This document shows, one piece after another, positions 23,481 to 34,636 of a stretch of DNA of 64,000 nucleotides. The first letter of the stretch is position 1; each line of letters opens with the position of its first letter. The position numbers and the translations under genes are program-made. A model generated the notes under the pieces. The model made no database searches. It had not been told where the DNA came from and worked only from the letters and a program-made list of their open reading frames with translations. The DNA comes from Adineta ricciae (taxonomy: Eukaryota; Rotifera; Eurotatoria; Adinetida; Adinetidae). The DNA is taken from positions 1-64,000 of the forward strand of contig CAJNOJ010000058.1 of assembly GCA_905250025.1 (NCBI GenBank), written 5' to 3'.

Positions 23481-25055
23481 ATGACGGAAGATCTACTGAT
23501 TGGTATACGAAATTTTATTCAGCCGTATTTACCATTATTAAATACTCACAATGTTGATTATTTAACGCGTGATCATTGGACTACCTATGTACCAGATTGG
23601 GTTCGACAAGCAGAACGAATGAATCTTTATCATCTATTTGAACAACGATATCAAGAGTGTTCACCAGCACAACATCGACTGGAAGAACTAATTGATGATA
23701 TTGTCGGATGGAAGAAGAAAATCGAACAAATTACTTACACACGAGAAAGATTTCAAGATGAAGTTTTGCGAAACAAAGTTCAGCCCAAGCCATACCTCTG
23801 CACCAGTCGAACATTTATGAGTCAGAAAAAAGAACATGAAGTAGAAATTTTAGCTCCAGTGATTCATCAATTGGCGAATATGGCTAAGGCGGAAGCGGTT
23901 ATCGATTATGGAAGTGGCCGTGGCTATTTAGGTGTACAGATTTCTCATGATTATGAACGAAATGTTCTTGGAATTGAATCCTGTGAGGCCACTGTTCATA
24001 GTGGTGAACGACGAGTGGAACTTTTAGCAAAACATCAGAAGGAATCAATCGACGAACCCAAGTACAGAACGACATCAACTATAGTTACAAGTGAAACAAA
24101 TTTTGAAAAACTATTCTATCAAACATTCCATTCTCATTCGTCATCGTTTCTTCTCTGTGGTCTTCATGCATGTGGATCTCTCTCATGTTCACTTATTTAT
24201 CACTTTGTTGAAAAATCAAGTGTACGCGCTATCGCCAATGTCGCATGTTGTTATCATTTATTAGAAGAAAAATTCGTACCGAATCCTTTCACAAGTAAGC
24301 AATGACACATTAACAAAAATGACTCATCCATGATTCTAGAACATTGCAGCGAAAATGATCCATGTAGCTTTCCATTGAGTCACCAGTTAATCAAAGAAAA
24401 AACAAAATTGGGGCGAAATGCACGCATGCTTGCCGTGCAATCGTTTGAACGAAATAAAGAAGATGAAGTAAGAAGCAACAAAAATCATATTCACATTTAT
24501 TTTCTTTGACTTATAGACGTTGAATGCCGGTTTATGGTACCGATCATTGATGCAAGTTATTCTTATGGAAGTTTATGGACTGACAACGGGTTTAGAAGAT
24601 ATTAAGCTAGGTAAAATCAATCGCCGACCATTGACATTCGAAGGATATGTTTGGAAAGCATTAGAAAAGCTAAAACTAGACAAAACAAAAGTACAGTTTC
24701 TTATTGGATGGGAACGATAAACGATGTTTGTATGTAGATCACGTCGGATATTATTCAAGATTACTGGAAACGTTATGAATCTCAGCAACCTCAATTGCAT
24801 ACATTCGTTCAACTAAAAGTTCTGTTTTCTGGTTTAATTGAAATGATGATTCTACTCGATCGACTCGTTTTCCTTCAACAATCTGTTGGTTTCCTTTTGT
24901 TTCAGCTGAATTTTCTCCATATTTTCATTAAATTCTTTATTTTTCTATTTAAGATTCCATCGGCGTCATCCTATCTAGTGGCACTTTTCGATCCAATTAA
25001 ATCACCACGTCGTTGGTGCTTAATTTCAATAAAACCAAACGATCAGTCGGAATGA
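23481..25055 (+). CDS. METTL25: METTL25-family methyltransferase-like protein
   Basis: Five exons (23481-24294, 24340-24467, 24517-24690, 24738-24884, 24954-25055) join to about 454 residues. The N-terminal helical region (YLTRDHWTTYVPDWVRQ) is followed by the SAM-binding Rossmann core with VIDYGSGRGYLGVQISH near residue 145 and the family cysteine/His motif FLLCGLHACGSLS near 230. The C terminus LVALFDPIKSPRRWCLI is typical of METTL25/RRNAD1. Intron 3 (24691-24737) is inferred from frame; reading through gives an early stop. RABGGTB begins only 35 bases after the stop. The methyl acceptor is not established for this branch. Confidence 0.85.
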
Positions 25056-25090
25056 ATTTTATACTTTTTTGTTTTCAATTTATTTTTCAG

Positions 25091-26110
25091 ATGGGTACAC
25101 CTCAGCGAGACGTGACTATTGATTACGCAACTGCACAAAAAGAACTTCTAATCGAAAAACATTGCGCGTTTCTGACTGGTTACGGTCAATCGCACAGTAC
25201 ATATCAATATGGCGTCACCGATTATCTTCGTATGAGTGGAATATATTGGCTCTGCACGTGTTTGGATTTACTTCATTCACTAGATAAGATTGATCGCAAC
25301 TATATTGTGGATTACATACAGAAATGTCATGACAAAACAACTGGCGGATATGCACCGGCTCCCAATCATGATTCGCATTTATTGTATACATTGTCAGCAG
25401 TACAAATATTAGTTCAGTTGGATCGTGTTGATATGATTGATAAAGAAAGTTTATGTTCGTATATAAAACAACTACAACAAGAAGATGGCAGCTTCTTTGG
25501 TGATCAATGGGGTGAAATAGACACACGTTTTTCTTTTTGTGCCATTGCATGTTTGAAATTAATCGATTCATTGCATACTGTTGACATCGATCGTGCAACA
25601 GATTTTATTATGAGTTGTTTGAATTTTGATGGCGGATTCGGTTGTATACCTGGCGCTGAATCACATGCAGGACAGATCTACTGCTGTCTCGGATTTCTAT
25701 CGCTTGTTCAACGTCTCGACAGAATAGATTTATCGACAAGAAACATGTTAGCATGGTGGTTATGTGAACGACAATTGGAAAACTCCGGTGGATTGAATGG
25801 TCGACCCGAAAAGCTACCTGATGTTTGCTATTCTTGGTGGGTTTTGGCATCGTTGAAAATCCTCGGCAAACTTCAATGGATTAACAGTGAAAAACTAAGT
25901 AAATTTATTTTAGCTGCGCAAGATGATGAAACAGGTGGATGTGCTGATCGACCCGGTAATATACCTGATCCATTTCATACATTATTTGGTGTTACCGGTT
26001 TATCTTTACTCAAAGTTTTCGATGAGAATACAATTAAACAAGTCAATCCAGTTTTATGCATGCCTGAATATGTGATCCAACGACGAGGAATTACAATGCA
26101 ATTACTATAG
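25091..26110 (+). CDS. RABGGTB: Rab geranylgeranyltransferase beta subunit
   Basis: An intronless 339-residue protein, close to the usual length of about 330. It is an alpha-alpha barrel built from repeated prenyltransferase units, each with a Gly-rich turn: GGYAPAPNHDSHLLYTLSA, DGSFFGDQWGEIDTRFSFCA, DGGFGCIPGAESHAGQIYCC, SGGLNGRPEKLPDVCYSWW and TGGCADRPGNIPDPFHTLFG. The zinc ligands are the D and C of PDVCYSWW and the H of DPFHTLF. With the alpha subunit and REP it adds geranylgeranyl groups to Rab C termini. The ATG follows TTTTTCAG directly, as in a trans-spliced or UTR-spliced message. Confidence 0.95.
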   Translation: MGTPQRDVTIDYATAQKELLIEKHCAFLTGYGQSHSTYQYGVTDYLRMSGIYWLCTCLDLLHSLDKIDRNYIVDYIQKCHDKTTGGYAPAPNHDSHLLYTLSAVQILVQLDRVDMIDKESLCSYIKQLQQEDGSFFGDQWGEIDTRFSFCAIACLKLIDSLHTVDIDRATDFIMSCLNFDGGFGCIPGAESHAGQIYCCLGFLSLVQRLDRIDLSTRNMLAWWLCERQLENSGGLNGRPEKLPDVCYSWWVLASLKILGKLQWINSEKLSKFILAAQDDETGGCADRPGNIPDPFHTLFGVTGLSLLKVFDENTIKQVNPVLCMPEYVIQRRGITMQLL

Positions 26111-26792
26111 ATGTTTTATTTTATTGTTTTCTTTCTCTTTCGCCGTTTTTCAAAAAACAAAAAGCACGTTCCACAGGAATAAATTCAGTTCAAAAATTTT
26201 AACCAATGTTCGTGATATGCAACCGCTCGGAGACATTTCACGTCTACGTCAATGCAAAATAATCCTTGCTTAGTTGTACAATCTCATAAAGTCATTGTTA
26301 TCACGTCTGTAACATTCGTTGGGAATGGCTCTTTGCGTATAACCTTGACAATCTATACGATCTCAATAACATTTGATTACAATCACGTACTGACCATGAA
26401 AGGCTTACTTTCGCTCGATCTTTCTCTCAATCGAATGTTGTTGACATCTCAATATCGAGAAGAAAAGAAAAAATTTATATCTGCGTATTTTAATTATCAA
26501 AGGTTAAAAGTATTAATCTATATACGTAGCTCGAATACGAGACTTCTTTTATTGTTTCATCTATCATTAGATTAATCCCGTTTATAGGCCGATTTCAACC
26601 ATACAAACATAGACGCCGTGGATTCCCTAGCATTTTTTTGCATCGAAATTTTGTAATCCACAGACATATAGACATAAATATAAAGTACAGTGTCGTGACT
26701 TTTTTGTCAATGAAAGATGAAGAAGTAAAGAGAGGAAAAACAATAAGACCTTCATCTGAGGAGGCGAGCATTTGACAAGAAACTGTTAATCA
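26111..26792. other. Intergenic spacer
   Basis: No gene supported; the open frame at 26252-26575 has no recognisable feature. An AATAAA-like sequence lies near 26179. Confidence 0.45.
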
Positions 26793-26800
26793 TATATAAA
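26793..26800 (+). promoter_or_regulatory. TATA box of the chitin-binding gene
   Basis: TATATAAA sits 85 bases before the ATG at 26885; match and position suit a core promoter. Confidence 0.45.
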
Positions 26801-26884
26801 TATCTGTGAAAGATGTAACTAATCGTTTGATTTTGTGCCTCCTCGATCATATCATCAATAACAATAACAAGACAAGCTTTTGTG

Positions 26885-28667
26885 ATGCTATTCATAGTGA
26901 TTGCAGCACTTTTGAGCCATGGTATCTATGGATTACCAGCAATCAATTTTACAGATAGTGCCGTACCAAAGGAAATGATTAAAACATTGAGCGAAGCTCT
27001 TGTAGCTCCAACTGAACAACAAGCAGGTCAAGTTGATCCCAAAGGTAGGCATCTTTTGTTTTAGGAGAAGAATCCATCTATCGTATTGATTTTTACTCTA
27101 GGATTTTACTATCCATATGCATATCAAAATGTGAACTGGTACAACTTTCCTTATTTATGGCCTGCTGTTGCTGGTGGTCTTCTTGACCCAACTGCACCAT
27201 TTGCCGGTCTCGGTGCATCACTGACAGGTTTGGGAACTGGTTGTCCAACGGGTCTTTGCCCATCTGGTGCTACCTGCTCGCAACTTTCGGGTCAATGGCA
27301 ATGCGGATGTGGCCTCAACGGTTGTGTCGGAGGTATGTGAGCTATGTTTATTTATTTATCTATTCATTCATTCAGTTTTATTAGAAAGTTGTAAATTATT
27401 AAATTTCATTAGGAGAGATGTTTCTTTTTCTCGGAGTTTTTCTTGAACATTTTCGTTATGACGAGTGAGATACTCTTGGGAGACTTCTGCGAAGATTTGT
27501 TGGATTTGTTCACGTGTAACGTTTGGATATTGTCGACTGATATTATCGATCATGCCGACCAGATCAAAACTGGGCTCTTCAGCTGTTACCGTTGTTATTA
27601 GTGATGAATCTTGTGTAGTTTGATCGTCGGTTCCTGTTTCGTTAATAGTTGGAATTTTTAGAATAACTTCACGATGAACAGAAGCTGGCAATGCTTCAGT
27701 CAGTGGATAAGGAAAGAGTGGCTCTTCGAATAGATGAAAATCGATCTAGAAAACACGATAAAAAATTAGCGTCCTTGATGAAAAAGAGAGTGTCTTTACT
27801 GTTCTTGTTTCTTCGATGTTTTCAATTTCTTCTGGTTTTGCTTCGAGTAATGTTTCATACAAACGACGATGTTGAAAAATAATTTGAACAATATAATCGA
27901 TCACTTTCGGATACAGATGTGCATTGAAAACCACTGGTTTCTTCGCTGATTTTTCTCCCATTAAAATCGAACATGAATGTATGAATGCTTCGTTCAATTT
28001 TGTTGGATTAGTTTTATCTGTTCGTTCGATTTGACATAGTAGTCCATGAAGCAATGTAATCATACAAATTGTTTGTTTCGGCGTATAATCTGCACGAAGT
28101 AAATCATTTAGGAACGAGGTATACAGATCGACCAGTGCTTCATCTCGATACGTCTCACGTTTGAAGAATGTATTAGAATTTACTTTAAGAATATGGTCGA
28201 GAACAAACTGCTCTAATTGAACAGGAAGTGGCGAATTTCCTTGATTATCATCAAATAATTGCTTTAATTGTTCCGCTGTGATCAGAGAGTGTGTTACAAA
28301 ATCATTAATAGCTTGCAATTGAAGGAGATTTATATCCGCAATCGCGATAAACATTATTTTACGTATATTCAAATGTTTCTTTCTTCTTTTTTCTATTCTT
28401 CTTTTCGTTGTTGTTCACCAAGGTAACTTGACGGAGGCTGAAAATGCTTGACTAATGTCGTTTTCTCTTTTCTTTCTTTTAGTTAAAAATCCTTGCGGCA
28501 TCTATGGTCGATACTACTTCCCATACTATCCTGATGCTTCGCGATTTATTCAATGCGACCAGACAGGCGTCTTCTGGATTCGTAAATGTGCGCCAGGTAC
28601 AATCTTCGATCCGAAGATCGGCGTCTGCAACTACCCACCGGTCGTTGTCGAAACAGGCAAAAAATAA
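26885..28667 (+). CDS. Secreted protein with CBM14 (peritrophin-A-like) domain
   Basis: Three exons: 26885-27044, 27102-27332 and 28483-28667, about 191 residues. MLFIVIAALLSHGIYGLP is a clear signal peptide. The middle exon encodes a Tyr/Pro/Gly-rich region and a cysteine cluster (CPTGLCPSGATC, then CGCGLNGC) of EGF-like look. The last exon encodes a chitin-binding type 2 domain: CGIYGRYYFPYYPDASRF, then IQCDQTG, RKCAPGTIFDPKIGVCNYP. Such proteins bind chitin in cuticle, mastax or gut lining. Intron 2 is about 1,150 bases, over 20 times the local norm, and contains a complete gene on the other strand (27368-28354). Phase (G/TT) fits across it. Confidence 0.85.
27368..28354 (-). CDS. Nested gene, C8orf74-like helical protein
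   Basis: Two exons on the minus strand (28354 to about 27800, and about 27746 to 27368), roughly 310 residues, lie wholly inside intron 2 of the chitin-binding gene. The start is the ATG at 28354; the frame upstream begins only with TTG. The protein is all-helical with no signal peptide. Order of features: helical bundle, a segment LYETLLEAKPEEIEN, then IDFHLFEEPLFPYPLTEALP, then a Gln/Glu-rich C-terminal helix. This order resembles human C8orf74, including the acidic-then-FPYPL-type motif, but from memory only. Function unknown. Confidence 0.65.
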
Positions 28668-29006
28668 AACCAAAGAGAAGATTAACTTTACAAATGAACA
28701 TTTTCCCGATTTTTCTTCCATTTCTTTTTCGTATCTTTTATTTTTTTCGAATAAATTTCAAAATAAAATGTAGAGTCATAGTTACGACTGAAAATATATC
28801 GTAGAAATCATACGACCGTATGCGACCTACTTCTAATTAAATCACAGAAGTGAAACACAAAGGAAGAGAACACTATATTCTCTTCATTTACATTCATACA
28901 TTTGGTTTCAGAATCGATAAAAAAAGAAATCCAATAAATTTATATTTTTCTTCTGATTGAATGTGAAATTTTGATAATTAATCAAGAGAGAAGTTTCTCT
29001 TCACAG
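28668..29006. other. Intergenic spacer
   Basis: 3' flank of the chitin-binding gene with AATAAA-like signals near 28750 and 28935, then the 5' flank of the next gene. Nothing else seen. Confidence 0.4.
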
Positions 29007-30468
29007 ATGTCGTACGACCAATCAATTTCAAATAGAAACCAGACCTCTGCTGGTATTGTTTATCTACCATCCACCTATCAGCCAGAAACATTTCCAATGA
29101 GAAATGAATACCATCAACCGTCCCTGTCAAGTCATCCGAGTCTGTCATTCAAAAACAATCGAGTAGCACCACCACCACCGTATTCTCAAGATTACAATGC
29201 GTATGGACAGGCAAATAACTGTACGTATTAGGTCAATTGAATATCTGTATGAAATCTTTTCTTTTTCTTCCACCATTGAAAGTTTATGGAACTCCAGGAT
29301 CGACTACACCAACAAGGCCACTGATTCAGACAACGCGCATGCATCCGCAGAGGCAATCGACGCTCCCATCGGATAATCGTGATGCAGATGGCATGCCGGT
29401 GAGAATAAAAAAGGCATTTTTGTTCGAAAGATAACGACAATTTTTAGACATCATGGTGGTCGCATCGGTTGTGTTTTGGTTTGACACGTTTAAGTGGAGC
29501 AATCCTATTTGGTACAATGATAGTTTTAGCTGCTGTAAGCATCGCCGGTCTAATCACGACAGTAGTATTATATGTCAATGGTAAACAGAAATCAAAGGAC
29601 TCTTTCAATTTCATACTGCATTATTTTGATATTTGTAGATACGACATCGGATCCACAGTGGAAAATTCTAGGAATGGTTGTCTGTGCCGTTATGTTAATA
29701 ACAGTTATTACTACCTTCTTGATTTTTATTTACTGCTACAAAAATGGACACATTCATCTGTATGATAATCAAAGTGATCCGGTCTCATCAGAAAAATTTC
29801 AAGGAAGTAATTCAAGACTAGGCTACAACGATCAAAAGCCGAGGAATGATGCAACAATACCGTCTTATCACCATCCACCAGGAAATAGTTTCCCGCGATC
29901 AGATAACTATAATAATCAACCCTATAATAGATATGGCACGAATAGAAATCCCCCTTCGGCATCTCCGTATGAAAATGTTGTTCCCGTCGAAGACAAACTA
30001 ACTAATACAGAAAATACCATTTCTCCTCTACGACACAGAGATTACAAACGAGGTGTTTGGCCAGCACCGAATGCTTATGGTGGTATATCACATCGATCAA
30101 AGGAACCACCAAGAATGACACACCGTGTCACCCAAGCATTGCCAAATGATATTGATCAGTCGATGTCTCAACGAAGAAATCTGCCCGTCAAATTAAATCC
30201 ATCATCGATGAATCGGCAAGCATTCGGTGGTCGCGCAGCGGCACTGCAACCAAACTATGAAGTCATTGAAGAAATCTACGAAACATCACGAAAACAAAGA
30301 CCTGACGATTATGTCGAATACATTGAACCGCCTAAGCAAAGACGTGAGCAACCGGGTGTACATTTATCAAAACCAAGATATGGTGATGTTGTTGTCAGAC
30401 ATGTGAAAGTATTCGATGAAGCAAATGGTGACGAAAACGGTTTTAATACTGATCATTTTTATAACTAA
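29007..30468 (+). CDS. Two-TM membrane protein with long Tyr-rich cytoplasmic tail
   Basis: Four exons (about 29007-29220, 29283-29400, 29448-29581, 29640-30468) give about 430 residues. The ATG follows TCACAG directly. The N-terminal region is polar with a PPPPY motif, a likely WW-domain ligand. TM1 (GAILFGTMIVLAAVSIAGLI) and TM2 (MVVCAVMLITVITTFLIFIY) are separated by a short loop. The long tail is disordered with tyrosine signals such as YENVVP, YEVIEEIYE and DDYVEYIEPP, plausible SH2/PTB or endocytic sites. I know no family with this make-up. Topology with both ends inside is an inference. Confidence 0.65.
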
Positions 30469-30638
30469 ATTTCAAATGTAATTTTTTTCCCTTTTATTAA
30501 ATATACATAATACACACAGAAATCATAGTCCGGGAGCGCACGTTGTGCATTGCATCATCTTTAGCATTTGATCTGATGCAAGGTATAACTATAAATTGTT
30601 TTTGTCGTTTTTTCCTCGATTCATAAAAATATTTATTT

Positions 30639-31297
30639 ATGCAAGTGCAAATGGCTCTAGCTCGTGTAACTCAGCGTCTTTTCGTGCCTCGTTTAGCAAA
30701 GATCGTAGGTAGCCAGACTGGTTCAACACGGCATTTTTTCCATCGTCATCATTATCATAAATATCTACCGGAAACATCTTTCGCACCTATGGCCAACGTG
30801 TTTCAACGTTGGGAGAAAGAATTTGAACGGATGCAGAGTCAATTTAACAAATTCTTTCAAGATTCAAAAGTCGATCGTTCTGCTATGGATTTGACATTTG
30901 ATGGCAATAATAAACTGTCTGCAACAGAGAATGATTTGATTATTACAGAACCAGATGGCTCAAGAAAATTTCATCTATCTTTGAATACACATGGCTTTGG
31001 ACCAGAGGATATTAAAATAAAGGTGCAAAAGGGTTCTCTGTCAGTTTCAGCAAAGAAAGAGAAAAAGGTATTGTCCTGCTTTTTTATTTCTTAACACACT
31101 TTTTGCTGGCTGTTTGTATATAGGGAACAAACGGTTACTCTCTTCATGAATTTTCTCAAACATATTCATTGCCAGAAGAACTAAATATCGATCAGCTCAA
31201 ATCAACTTATGCAGAAAATGGCATTCTTGTCATCGAAGCACCATTACCCGAGGCAAAGACTAAAAATCGTCAAATTGAAATCGAACGTATTAAATAA
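30639..31297 (+). CDS. Small heat-shock protein (HSP20), probably mitochondrial
   Basis: Two exons (30639-31067, 31124-31297), about 200 residues. The N terminus MQVQMALARVTQRLFVPR is basic, amphipathic and lacks acidic residues, as in a mitochondrial presequence; the second ATG at 30651 is an alternative start. After a Phe/His-rich arm comes the alpha-crystallin domain from about residue 100: FHLSLNTHGFGPEDIKIKV to YSLPEELNIDQLKSTYAENG with the closing GILVIEAP motif. The family holds unfolding proteins as an oligomeric chaperone. In a desiccation-tolerant animal this is an expected class of gene. SBDS follows 195 bases downstream on the same strand. Confidence 0.9.
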
Positions 31298-31492
31298 AAG
31301 TCGATCGTATGACGCACGACGACATCTTTCATCCTCTATTCATACAGGACAAAGACCTAACCTTCTTCTGCTTCTCGTTGACTGAATTTCGCACCAATAA
31401 AATATTCCTTATTACAAAATTACAACATTCGCGTTTGATTGTCTCTTTGACATCTAAATCTCTTCGCTTTTTTTCTCGTAATTTAATGTGAG

Positions 31493-32504
31493 ATGGCTTC
31501 AAAAATCTTCACACCAACAAACCAAATCCGTTTAACTAATATTGCTACTGTTCGTTTGAAAAAAGGTGGAAAACGCTTTGAAATTGCTTGTTATCGTAAT
31601 AAAGTTGTTTCATGGAGAAATAAAGAGTAAGTTAGATAGATGTATAGATCTCTACTACGTTATTACTTATAGAGAAAAAGATCTGGATGAAGTTCTGCAA
31701 ACCCATACGGTTTTCTCCAATGTATCGAAAGGTCAAGCAGCGAAAAAAGAAGATCTCATCAGTGCATTCAATACCGATGATCAAACGAAAATTTGTCTCG
31801 AAGTAAAAAACGAAATCGATCGAATGAAACTTGAAAGGATATTTTGATGTTTTCAGATTTTAGAGAAAGGTGAACTGCAAGTCTCGGATAAAGAGCGAAC
31901 ACAACATCTAGAAACGACTTTTAAGGAAATTGCTTCTATTATCAGTGGCAAATGCATTAATCCAGAGACTAAACGTCCGTATACAATTTCAATTATTGAA
32001 CAAGCAATGAGAGATATTCACTATAGTGTGAATCCAAATCGTAATGCTAAACAACAAGTAAAAGCCATGAGTTCTCTTTCGTGACATTTTATTCTTTGAA
32101 TATGTTAATTAGGCACTGGATGTGATTCGACAATTGAAGCAATCCAATAATATTCCAATTCAACAAGCACAAATGCGTGTACAACTGACAGTGCCAGGTA
32201 GAAATATCTAATGAACTTGTTTTTATCTGAACTAAAACTGAGTTTTCCTCTAGCAAAAGATGCCAAGAAATTTAAAGAAAAAATGACCAAACTATCAACA
32301 GCACCACTTATTGATAACGAAGAATTCCTCGGTTCATCCATGCAATTGATATGTTCTATTGATCCAGGTGTTTTTCGAGAATTGGATGATCTATTGAGTA
32401 GTGAAACACGTGGACAAGGTCAGCTGGAGTTATTAAGTTTAATGGACGTTGCTGAAGGAGACGAAACTTTCAGTGATTTACATGATGAAAAAACCGAACA
32501 GTAA
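31493..32504 (+). CDS. SBDS: SBDS ribosome maturation protein
   Basis: Five exons (31493-31626, 31673-31802, 31857-32057, 32113-32197, 32254-32504) give about 266 residues against 250 in human. The N-terminal FYSH domain shows [20 protein letters not shown] and [11 protein letters not shown]. The middle shows [17 protein letters not shown] and the C-terminal ferredoxin-like domain [20 protein letters not shown] with the GTPase EFL1 evicts eIF6 from new 60S subunits. Splice phases all agree. The acidic C-terminal tail after the fold ([13 protein letters not shown]) matches other animal SBDS. Confidence 0.95.
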
Positions 32505-32828
32505 AAGTAAAGATTTTATGGTTGTTTTATGAACAGAAAGTTTAATCAAATAAAAATCATATGATCACCGAAGACAGAAAGATTCCTATAGCAGAGAAGC
32601 GTTTCTTTCATCAAAATGAGGTCATTTATGATTGGTATTGTCATGCCTAGAAGTAAAAATGATCCCATATGAATTAAATTGTACTTTCATAACATCATCA
32701 TTTTCACCTGAAACAAGCACTTTATCTTTTGAAAACATGTGTCATCCTTCTTTTCGCATAGTCATTCACAACCAGATTTTGAATAAAAACATGAATATTT
32801 CACCTGCATATACGACTTTGTTAGCAAA

Positions 32829-34636
32829 ATGTTTGAGTACAAAGTAACGTTTTGTCTTATATTCATATCTCTCTACGCTTATGCTCATGGCTCTAAATTC
32901 AAAAAGTCATTTTCCTCGACAGATGATATTCCTATATGTTCAACAACACTACGATCCTCACCGAAATTTCGTCTTCAAGAACAATACGACATAATTATAC
33001 TTGGAGCAGGCGCTGCTGGCAGTATTATCAGCGCGAAACTTGCTTCGAATTTAAACAATATGAGTATATTACTTGTTGAAGCAGGTGTAGAAACAGGAAA
33101 CAATGATAACGAGAATATTACGAATCCAGCTTTGTGGTTGTATGTAGTACACAATGATACGCTAGAATGGCGTTTTCAAACTGTTCCTCAGACAGCATTA
33201 AATAATAGAGTTATCGATCTGGGATTTGCGAAAGGTACGGGTGGTGGTGCTATGCACAATGCTATGGGATACGTTCGAGGAGGACAGAAATGGTAAGATA
33301 TATCCGCTAGAGATCAGATTCATTTACCAGTCAGAAATATATTCTATTTAGGATGGATGCTTGGGAATTAGATGAAGGCGCAACCAATTGGAATTCTGAA
33401 ACATTAACACCTTATTTTGATGCTGTAGAAGATATTCTGAAAGTTGTCTACCCCGCAAACGACACACAGGGTCTAGTCGATGCTATTTTCGAAGCGTCCA
33501 GAACAGCAGGATTTCCCTATAATCCATCATATAATCATGGACCAGACATGCTTGGTATTGCTAACTTTGTCATGAGTATCAATGATGTTGACAAGACAAC
33601 GAAACAACGAGCAAGGGATCCACATTATACCCGCGTTACTTCCTACCAAAAATATCTAGAAAATTATATACCGTCCAATCTACAGCTTGTGACTGGTCTT
33701 CAAGCTATTGGTTTTAATTTTAGTGATGGAGAGGTTCCTGTTGTAGATTATGTGGAATTATATAGTGAACAACATCAATGCAAATTTTCAATTGCAGTGA
33801 AGAAGGATTTAATTTTGAGTATGGGAGCTATAAATACACCTAAGTTGTTACAATTGAGCGGTATTGGTAACGCAACTCACTTGCAATCGTTAGGTATTAA
33901 AGTTGTAAAAGATCTTCCAGGTGTTGGCATGAATTTACGTGATGATGTCGTTGTCAACCTAGTTTTTAAAACCACTGCTGTCGAAATTGATAGTCCACCT
34001 GCCTCTTTTCTAAGTGCAGTCTTATTTGCGGTCGATAATAGTACAGCACAAAGCGTGTCCTATCGAAACGGAACTGGTTCATTAACAAATATCGAAATGC
34101 TGTTTAGCACAGGAAATATGATTGGAAATTCGTGGCCTATTGAATGGCAAAATTCAATAGTTCTATCACCTAACATTCAACAATGTAAATCGCGTGGTAC
34201 AGTTATGATAGAAAGTCTAGATCCATTGGCATTTCCTACTATCGATCCAGCTTACCTTACTGTTGACACAGATTTTGATCGAGTGCTCAATTCTATCGTA
34301 CTTGGACGCGAATTATTATCGCAACCAACTTTCTTCAAATGGAATATTCAAGAAGTTTTACCTGGTCCAGATTATACTACTCGTGATGAATTGATAGAAT
34401 GGATTCGTACTCATGCCACAACAGGCTTTCATTATATTGGTACATGTAAGATGGGAACAGATAAACTCTCCGTAGTCGATCCACTCAATATGAAAGTTCG
34501 GGGAATTGATGGTTTGAGAATTATTGATGCTTCTGTCGCTCCCGCATCGTTCTCTGCCAATACTCAATCGCTAACGTATGCAGTAGCAGCACGAGCTGTG
34601 GATCTTATTCTAGCAGAATATAACATTAGAAAATAA
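32829..34636 (+). CDS. Secreted GMC oxidoreductase
   Basis: Two exons (32829 to about 33294, about 33353-34636) give about 583 residues. Residues 1-20 are a signal peptide. The FAD-binding motif is DIIILGAGAAGSIISAKLAS followed by LLVEAG near residue 85. GMC signature features follow: GTGGGAMHNAMGYVRGG, a GAINTPKLLQLSGIG segment, and C-terminal FHYIGTCKMG with SANTQSLT, giving the His and Asn expected at the active site. The family oxidises alcohols, sugars or choline with FAD. Substrate unknown. A single intron is few for its length, and secretion suggests digestion, cuticle or defence chemistry; foreign origin is possible but not shown. Confidence 0.9.

Noticed and set aside
24690-24740. 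Early stop (IGWER) suggesting truncated METTL25
   Set aside because: A 47-base GT-AG intron removes the stop and rejoins the frame to the conserved C terminus.
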